Origin: DASPXK01 sp035637315
GTDB lineage: Bacteria; Chloroflexota; UBA6077; JACCZL01
Length of the DNA: 5,689 nt
NCBI GenBank assembly: GCA_035637315.1
Contig: DASPXK010000180.1
Span: forward strand, 1-5,689
Reading direction: 5' to 3'
Both the position numbers and the translations under genes were made by a program. Below, in pieces: positions 1 to 3,861 of this stretch. Position 1 is the stretch's first letter, and each line of letters starts with the position of its first letter. The notes beneath the pieces are model-generated. The model saw only the letters and a program-made list of their open reading frames with translations. It ran no database searches and was not told the origin of the DNA.

Positions 1-831
1 GCCCGGGCTGCCGTTGTTCGCCGCGCTCGCCGCTCCGAGGACACCGATGCTCTTGGTCGACTCGCCCAGGACGCCGAGGTTGCTCGTCGAGGTACCCAGC
101 ACGCCGATGTTGTTGTCCGAGGTGCCCCCAGTGCCCGCAAGATTGCTAAGACCTGGCCCAAAGCCGTGGGAGACCCCGAAGACGCCGCTGTTGTTGGTCG
201 ACGCGCCGCCCACGCCCGTGGCGTCACGCGAACTCCCAAGGACGGCGCTCAGGCCCACCCCGAGGCCCGGGCCCCCGGCGGTCTGGCCGTAGACCCCGTA
301 GTTGGAGTTGCTCAGGCCCTGCACCCCGACAAAATCATCGGAACAGCCCAACACGCCGCTGGAGAACGCAGGCGAACGGGCGATGTTACTCTCCGTCCCG
401 ATCACGCCATGGGAAGTCGACCCGAGCGGGGGGAGAAAGGGCAAGGGGTCATCACCGACCCCGAACGTAGCGACGAGCCCGTAGTTGACGGTCGAGCCGC
501 CGACGAGCGTGCCTCGCGCGGCGGCGTGTGCTGTCCTGGCCCCACTCGCGCCCAGGGCGACGGTGGCCGCGCCGGCCGCGAGCAGGCCCCGCAGCAGCCC
601 GCGGCGGTCGGTCGTCCGCCCCGCGCCCGGGGTCCGCTTCGCGCCCGGGGGGGCCGCCACGGCCGCTGGCGCCGGCCGCTCGGCCTGCAGGCGCCCGATC
701 TCGGCCCGCTGCTCCTCCAGCTGCGCCGCCATGGCCTCCAGGCGGGCCACGAGGCCTTCGATCGTTGGCGCAGAGGCGCGCCCTGAATCCCCCTGCTCCA
801 TCCGGTCCGCTCCGTTCGCGCTCCCAGTCAT
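1..831 (-). CDS. Tat-exported repeat protein with N-terminal coiled coil (C-terminus beyond left edge)
   Basis: An open frame of 277 codons runs leftward from an ATG at 831 and has no stop before the window edge, so the gene is partial. A strong AGGAGGT site lies 5 nt upstream of the ATG. Residues 27-48 have hydrophobic or polar residues at 27, 31, 34, 38, 41, 45 and 48, a clean heptad coiled coil. A Pro/Ala/Gly linker follows, then a twin-arginine signal (TDRRGLLRG, Arg76-Arg77), a hydrophobic Ala/Leu stretch (about 83-97) and a likely signal peptidase site after AHA (about residue 103). From about 140 on, the mature part is Gly/Ser/Asn-rich with recurring G-V-x-G motifs (starting at 142, 159, 169, 179, 206, 216, 243, 253, 263), often ten residues apart. 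Such repeats occur in uncharacterised exported proteins of high-GC bacteria and suggest a beta-solenoid or surface role. Export is well supported. The function is unknown. Confidence 0.85.
   Translation of the reverse strand, partial: MTGSANGADRMEQGDSGRASAPTIEGLVARLEAMAAQLEEQRAEIGRLQAERPAPAAVAAPPGAKRTPGAGRTTDRRGLLRGLLAAGAATVALGASGARTAHAAARGTLVGGSTVNYGLVATFGVGDDPLPFLPPLGSTSHGVIGTESNIARSPAFSSGVLGCSDDFVGVQGLSNSNYGVYGQTAGGPGLGVGLSAVLGSSRDATGVGGASTNNSGVFGVSHGFGPGLSNLAGTGGTSDNNIGVLGTSTSNLGVLGESTKSIGVLGAASAANNGSPG
31..120 (-). repeat. Three tandem 30-bp (10-residue) repeats inside the exported protein
   Basis: Residues 238-267 of the leftward gene form three exact-length decapeptides: SDNNIGVLGT, STSNLGVLGE and STKSIGVLGA. 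The GVLG core is invariant, and the first half is Ser/Thr/Asn-rich. Related but more degenerate units continue toward the N-terminus. The next unit, at the edge (AASAANNGSPG), starts to diverge. Confidence 0.85.
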
Positions 832-836
832 CACCC

Positions 837-843
837 ACCTCCT
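837..843 (-). promoter_or_regulatory. Ribosome binding site of the exported repeat protein
   Basis: On the minus strand the sequence reads AGGAGGT, a near-perfect anti-SD match, followed by 5 nt and the ATG at 831-829. This fixes the start and rules out the overlapping frame that would begin at a GTG at 838. Confidence 0.8.
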
Positions 844-1096
844 GAACCTGGCCGACTGCCCTGTGTCAATGCGGCCGGGCCGTCATGATACTTGGAACCA
901 GACACAGCGCGCGCGACTTGGATGTGCGCCGTACGCTAGGTGGGCGGCAGAACAAGAGCTAGGCCCGGCGGGAGCGCCAGATAAGGAAATGCCCGCCTGG
1001 TCGTCCAAGGGCGCACCCCGTGCGTTTGGTGGCGAACGGCTTCCTAGACTCTAGGTTCTGGAGGGGCGGCCAGCGTCGCGTCAGGTCCTCAGGGGC
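844..1096. other. Intergenic stretch without an intact gene; possible decayed permease sequence at its right end
   Basis: No frame here gives a recognisable intact protein on either strand. From about 1015 to 1096 the plus strand reads, with frame changes, pieces such as RLVANGFLD and then LEGAAS. These resemble the segment preceding the FLGxGVQPP motif of DppC-type permeases. They are interrupted by a stop at 1052-1054 and by apparent indels. For the leftward gene, a TATCAT (minus strand, 890-885) could be a -10 box, but no good -35 accompanies it. Confidence 0.4.
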
Positions 1097-1285
1097 TTCC
1101 TCGGCGTGGGAGTGCAGCCACCGATACCAAGCTGGGGGGCGATGCTCAGCCAGGGCCGAGAATGCCTGTCCACGGCGTGGTGGCTGGGCATCTTCCCGGG
1201 CCTGGCCATCATGATCGCGGTGCTGGGCACGAACCCGTTCGGAGACGGGCTGCGCGACGCGCTCGACCCTCGCCTGAAGCTCTGA
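1097..1285 (+). pseudogene. C-terminal remnant of a DppC/OppC-type ABC transporter permease
   Basis: The frame from 1097 to a TGA at 1283-1285 reads FLGVGVQPPIPSWGAML, then SQGRECLSTAWWLGIFPGLA and GDGLRDALDPRLKL. This is the standard C-terminus of the inner-membrane permease of dipeptide/oligopeptide/nickel ABC importers: the FLGxGVQPPxPSWG loop, the last membrane helix (FPGLAIMIAVLG) and the GDGLRDALDPRL tail. About 62 of the usual roughly 280-300 residues remain. There is no in-frame start for a real protein: the frame is closed by TAG at 1052-1054, and upstream homology appears only in shifted frames. Family identity of this tail is very clear, and loss of function is essentially certain. 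The remnant may derive from a transporter related to the binding protein encoded at 2003-3715, but it lies on the opposite strand, so any link is inference. Confidence 0.88.
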
Positions 1286-1297
1286 GCTCCGGGCTAG

Positions 1298-1403
1298 CCT
1301 GAATTATTGACGGCTCCAGGTGCGGTCCTGGGGCGCCGCTCCCGTGAAACGGGCGAGACGCCCGCGCGCAGCGGTGGCTTCGTCGGCCGATGAATAATTC
1401 AGG
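1298..1403. mobile_element. 106-bp MITE-like element with 11-bp perfect terminal inverted repeats
   Basis: The left end reads CCTGAATTATT (1298-1308) and the right end is its exact reverse complement, AATAATTCAGG (1393-1403). Both ends are flanked by CTAG (1294-1297 and 1404-1407), which fits a 4-bp target duplication. Because CTAG is palindromic, it could also count as part of a 15-bp inverted repeat. Inside the perfect arms the similarity continues weakly (GACGGC against CATCGGCC). The interior has no coding capacity and is rich in hairpins. Size, TIRs and flanks fit a non-autonomous element moved in trans by a DDE transposase. CC-starting ends with 4-5-bp duplications suggest IS1380-type, while the CTAG (YTAR) target suggests IS5-type. 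I cannot decide between them. Confidence 0.7.
1341..1364. repeat. Two overlapping, mutually exclusive hairpins inside the MITE
   Basis: CCCGT-GAA-ACGGG (1341-1353) and CGGGCG-AGA-CGCCCG (1350-1364) share the central ACGGG/CGGGCG arm, so only one can form at a time. An outer CCGCT (1336-1340) and AGCGG (1370-1374) can close a larger stem around both. Confidence 0.6.
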
Positions 1404-1448
1404 CTAGGCGGGGGCAGACCCCAGCTCGCGCCCGCGGCCCGCATCTTC

Positions 1449-1493
1449 TTGACCGCGGTGGTCCGCCGTAGGTAATTACGTTGTAGCTACAAT
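1449..1493 (+). promoter_or_regulatory. mazE-type antitoxin promoter with tandem GTANNTAC operator
   Basis: TTGACC (1449-1454) is a plausible -35, with TAATTA (1473-1478) at 18 bp. A better -10 match, TACAAT (1488-1493), lies nearer the gene but without a clear -35. Two perfect palindromes overlie this region: GTAATTAC (1472-1479) and TTGTAGCTACAA (1481-1492). Both contain a GTANNTAC core, and their centres are exactly 11 bp apart. MazE-family antitoxins are known to autorepress through palindromes at their own promoter, so this is the likely operator. The exact -10 is uncertain. Confidence 0.6.
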
Positions 1494-1498
1494 TGAAC

Positions 1499-1507
1499 GA
1501 GGGAGGG
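1499..1507 (+). promoter_or_regulatory. Ribosome binding site deciding the antitoxin start
   Basis: GAGGGAGGG ends 6 nt before the GTG at 1514. It abuts the ATG at 1508 and would lie inside the frame from the TTG at 1493, so the GTG is the best-spaced start. Confidence 0.65.
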
Positions 1508-1513
1508 ATGCGC

Positions 1514-1768
1514 GTGAGGACAAACATCGTGCGGATCGGTAACTCGCGAGGCGTCCGGATCCCGAAGGCCCTGCTCGAGGACTGCGGTCTCGGGAGGACG
1601 GTCGAGCTCGAGGTCGAGAACGGCCGGCTCGTGATCCGTCCAGTCCACCACGCGCGGGCCGGGTGGGACGAGGCCTTCCGGCAGATGGGGGAGCGGGGCG
1701 ACGACGAGCTGCTCGACCGCGAGTCGCGCGGCCCAACCGCGTGGGACGCCACGGACTGGGAGTGGTAG
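1514..1768 (+). CDS. MazE/AbrB-family antitoxin, probably orphaned
   Basis: An 84-residue protein starting at a GTG gives the classic beginning MRTNIVRIGNSRGVRIPKAL. Residues 3-43 form a SpoVT/AbrB swapped-hairpin DNA-binding domain with the hallmark RIGNSxGVRIPK. Residues 44-84 are the acidic, Trp-containing C-terminal segment that wraps the MazF toxin (GWDEAFRQM, GDDELLD, ending DWEW), typical of chromosomal MazE proteins that start this way. Its length is normal and I see no lesion. Its stop (1766-1768) overlaps the GTG start of the toxin frame (1762), the usual coupled TA arrangement. The protein would repress its own promoter through the palindromes just upstream. Since the toxin partner is gutted, it may survive as an orphan regulator or an immunity factor against related MazF proteins elsewhere, which is inference. 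ATG at 1508 or TTG at 1493 are alternative but poorly spaced starts. Confidence 0.9.
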   Translation: MRTNIVRIGNSRGVRIPKALLEDCGLGRTVELEVENGRLVIRPVHHARAGWDEAFRQMGERGDDELLDRESRGPTAWDATDWEW

Positions 1769-1884
1769 TCTCCCGCTTCGAGGTGTATCTGGTCCGTCTC
1801 GACCCAACCGAGGGTCGCGAGATCCAGAAGACCCGACCCTCCGACCAGGTGCTGGCGGTCCTCGGCGAGATGTTCGCCCCGTAG
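1762..1884 (+). pseudogene. MazF/PemK-type toxin with large internal in-frame deletion
   Basis: A 40-codon frame starts at GTG 1762, overlapping the antitoxin stop by 7 nt. Residues 4-26 read SRFEVYLVRLDP, then EIQKTRP: the first beta hairpin of MazF, including the conserved Arg of KTRP. After four unmatched residues the frame resumes with VLAVLGEMFAP and a TAG stop, the typical last helix of MazF toxins of this class. The family is usually about 105-115 residues, so around 70 middle residues are missing, including the core strands and the conserved Thr/Ser of the endoribonuclease active site. The reading frame is preserved. CCGACC occurs twice around the junction (1833-1838 and 1841-1846), which may reflect repeat-mediated deletion. 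It is almost certainly inactive as an RNase. A short peptide that still contacts MazE cannot be excluded. Confidence 0.82.
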
Positions 1885-2002
1885 GCCAGCAGAGACATAC
1901 GCTGCCAGGCGCGCGCGGCGTCAGGTGGCATCGCAGCCACGCTGCACGTTGGGGGGCCGTGGCGCTCGGGCGGGGCCGGCCTCCCTCCGCGGGTCGAGAG
2001 GC

Positions 2003-3715
2003 TCAGGGGCGCGGCGAGAGGCGGAACAGCAACGTGCCAGCCCGTCCGGACTCACGCGGATCCCAGCGGATGGTCTTGCGCGCGGCCCAGAAGCTGTCCA
2101 CGCTGTGCACCTCGAGCAGGTACGCCTGGTCGTGCACGTAGCGACCGAACTCCATGAACGCCCTCAACCGCTCCGCAGGGTCGAGCGCCGCGCGAGCCTT
2201 CTCGATCAGGCTGTTGAGAGCTTCGTCGGGCGCGTGCAGTTTCGTTTTGTAGAGGTGGGTGCTGATCATAGGATCTGGGTCCGGACCCGCGCCCCAGGGG
2301 GAGAGTGTGATCCCGTCGAAGGAGCCGGCCAGCCGGTCGGCGAGCAGTTTGCCGGCCTCCTTGGTGATCAGGCGGGCCCTGATCCCCACCTCCGCGAGCT
2401 GGCTCGCCAGCGCCTCGGCGACCAGGTTGTCCTTGAGCCAGACGCCGTTGGTGGTGCTCAGCTCCGTCTCAAGACCGCTCGGGAAACCAGCTTCGGCCAG
2501 GAGCTGCTTCGCCCTGGCCGGATCATACGGATAGGGCGACAGGTTTGGATCGAACCCCGACCAGCCCGACGAGAACGGACCGCGCAACAGCTCACCGCGC
2601 CCTTCGACGACATTCTTCAAGATCCCCTCGCGGTCGACGGCATAGTTCGCCGCCTGCCGCACGCGCACATCGTCGAACGGCTTTTTCGCAGTGTTGACCA
2701 GATAGTGCTGCGCCAAACCGCCGAGGCCAAGCTTGCTGCTGACCAGGAGGTCCGTGTCGGGACTCGTCTCGAGCTCTCTGAGTTGGGCGGCCGCCGGCTG
2801 AGCAATGACCTGCACGCCGCCAGTTTTCAACTCGGCGGCACGGGTAGTGGGATCCGGAATCACGCGCAACACGAGTCGCTGCGGGAAGACCGTGCCCTCA
2901 GAGTAGGTCGGGTCGGCCTCCAACAGCAGATGCTGGCCCTTGACCCACTCCACCACCTTGTACGGCCCGTTGCCGATCGGCTTCTGGTTGAAGACCTCCG
3001 GCCCGACCTGCGAGCGGAACTTCATGGGCAGGATCGGAGACCGTTGAAGCGTGGCGATGAGCCCGGCTTGGATGCCCTTGGTGAAGATCCTGACAGTCAC
3101 GGGATCGACGATCTCGACCTTGTCGATGGAAGTCCTGACGTAGGGTCGAATGGTCTTCTCGCCCATGTAATCTTCGAGAGTGTATTTGACGTCCTCGGCG
3201 GTGAAGTCGTCGCCGTTGTGGAACTTGACGCCCTTGCGGAGCTTGAATTCCCACGTTGTGTCGTTGAGCAGCCTGTACGACTCGGCCAGCATCGGCTTCT
3301 GCTTATAGCCGCTGCGATCGGGCAGCAGGTCGAAGTCGTACAGCGTGCTGTAGATGTGGAGGTAGATGAAGCCACCCACCGCGCTCGTAGTCGAGCCGAA
3401 GTTGGGGTCGAGGGACACGGCCTCCTCGTTGAGCGCGACGATCCACTCACTCGGCTCGGATGGCTTCGCAGCCGCGGGGGCGGACGTGGGGGCGACAGCC
3501 GCCGCGGCCGTGGGCTGGCCCTGGACTGCGGCGGTTGCCTTCGGCGCGACCGTCGGCGCGCTGGCCGGCGTGGGCACTGGCGCGGCAGCGGGAGCGCAGG
3601 CCGCTGAGACGTAGGCGCCACCCACGAGCGCGAGCACGCGTTTCACGAGCTGCCGTCGGCTCAAACGGCCCTCGGACAGGATTCGCTGGATGGCGACCTC
3701 GCTGGTTCCGGACAA
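2003..3715 (-). CDS. Family-5 ABC transporter substrate-binding lipoprotein (peptide/nickel/opine class)
   Basis: The 570-residue protein is a DppA/OppA-like extracytoplasmic receptor that captures a small organic or peptide ligand for an ABC importer. Its N-terminus has a twin-arginine motif (SRRQLVKR, residues 19-26), a hydrophobic stretch and a lipobox-like SAAC with Cys40, so a Tat-exported lipoprotein is likely. Residues 41-90 are an Ala/Pro/Thr tether. The binding domain starts near W91 and carries the family signature LAESY...TTWEFKLRKGVKFHNG and FTAEDVKYTLE (about 143-181). Typical later motifs are PIGNGPYKVVEW, DDVRVRQAANYAVDRE and YDPARAKQLLAEAGFP. The start is a TTG without a clear SD. 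An alternative TTG at 3664 has GAGGG upstream and would begin MSRRQLVKR, directly at the signal peptide. The 17 extra residues are common in Chloroflexota-like homologues. No intact permease or ATPase accompanies it here. The ligand is unknown. Confidence 0.93.
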   Translation of the reverse strand: MSGTSEVAIQRILSEGRLSRRQLVKRVLALVGGAYVSAACAPAAAPVPTPASAPTVAPKATAAVQGQPTAAAAVAPTSAPAAAKPSEPSEWIVALNEEAVSLDPNFGSTTSAVGGFIYLHIYSTLYDFDLLPDRSGYKQKPMLAESYRLLNDTTWEFKLRKGVKFHNGDDFTAEDVKYTLEDYMGEKTIRPYVRTSIDKVEIVDPVTVRIFTKGIQAGLIATLQRSPILPMKFRSQVGPEVFNQKPIGNGPYKVVEWVKGQHLLLEADPTYSEGTVFPQRLVLRVIPDPTTRAAELKTGGVQVIAQPAAAQLRELETSPDTDLLVSSKLGLGGLAQHYLVNTAKKPFDDVRVRQAANYAVDREGILKNVVEGRGELLRGPFSSGWSGFDPNLSPYPYDPARAKQLLAEAGFPSGLETELSTTNGVWLKDNLVAEALASQLAEVGIRARLITKEAGKLLADRLAGSFDGITLSPWGAGPDPDPMISTHLYKTKLHAPDEALNSLIEKARAALDPAERLRAFMEFGRYVHDQAYLLEVHSVDSFWAARKTIRWDPRESGRAGTLLFRLSPRP

Positions 3716-3749
3716 CGGTGGGAAGCGCTCGGCTGGTCCTAGCAGTGGG

Positions 3750-3778
3750 TTGACATTATACTCACGGCCGGCTGATAT
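3750..3778 (+). promoter_or_regulatory. Promoter of the CocE-type hydrolase gene
   Basis: A perfect TTGACA (3750-3755) is followed after 17 bp by TGATAT (3773-3778), which matches only three of six -10 consensus bases. The strong -35 with a poor -10 suggests a regulated promoter. The leader to the TTG at 3862 would be about 75 nt. Confidence 0.45.
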
Positions 3779-3783
3779 CGTAA
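3755..3783 (-). promoter_or_regulatory. Promoter of the substrate-binding protein gene
   Basis: Read on the minus strand there is a perfect TATAAT (3760-3755). A weak -35, TTACGA (3783-3778), lies at 17 bp. Transcription would start near 3748, leaving a leader of about 30 nt to the TTG at 3715. The -10 shares bases with the -35 of the rightward promoter. Confidence 0.6.
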
Positions 3784-3786
3784 CGA

Positions 3787-3798
3787 GACCAGTCGGTC
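3787..3798. promoter_or_regulatory. Quasi-palindrome GACCAGTCGGTC, possible operator
   Basis: GACC and GGTC arms flank a 4-nt centre, just at or downstream of the predicted start point of the rightward transcript. Position and form suit a dimeric repressor such as a TetR-family protein, but no regulator gene is in the window to support this. Confidence 0.35.
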
Positions 3799-3850
3799 AG
3801 CGAAGCAGCGCCCGCCGGCCAAGCCGCAACCAGCGTCAACCCGCCGCATT

Positions 3851-3857
3851 GGGAGAG
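3851..3857 (+). promoter_or_regulatory. Ribosome binding site deciding the TTG start of the hydrolase
   Basis: GGGAGAG lies 4-6 nt before the TTG at 3862. The first ATG in frame (3904) has no such site and would remove conserved N-terminal residues. Confidence 0.6.
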
Positions 3858-3861
3858 CGCG

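Noticed and set aside
166..786. 206-codon plus-strand frame at the left end
   Set aside because: It lies antisense to the exported repeat protein, is Arg/Pro/Gly-rich and has no domain. The minus-strand frame has an SD, a signal peptide and ordered repeats.
452..838. 128-codon minus-strand frame beginning at GTG 838
   Set aside because: It overlaps the repeat protein out of frame. Its start lies inside the SD spacer of the better ATG at 831, and its composition is Arg/Gly noise.
864..869. TTGACA on the minus strand as a -35 for the repeat protein gene
   Set aside because: The -10 position at 17 bp reads TTCAGG and overlaps the ribosome binding site, so it cannot be a working promoter for this start.
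1020..1214. 64-codon plus-strand frame overlapping the permease stub
   Set aside because: It is out of frame with the recognisable DppC tail over most of its length. Only a short piece near its start resembles decayed permease sequence.
1410..1422. GGGG-CAGA-CCCC inverted repeat just right of the MITE
   Set aside because: It is too short and G/C-simple to distinguish from chance in this composition.
1399..1940. Minus-strand frames of 106-154 codons opposite the antitoxin/toxin region
   Set aside because: They are shadows of the MazE-like gene, with low-complexity Arg/Ser/Pro translations and no motif.
1925..1940. GTGGC-ATCGCA-GCCAC hairpin after the toxin remnant as a terminator
   Set aside because: The stem has only 5 bp and is not followed by a T-run on either strand, so a rho-independent terminator is not supported.
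1925..3607. 560-codon open frame on the plus strand opposite the binding protein
   Set aside because: It is the antisense shadow of a clear family-5 binding protein. The translation has no recognisable domain and is rich in Arg/Val/Leu, as expected from reverse reading of GC-rich codons.
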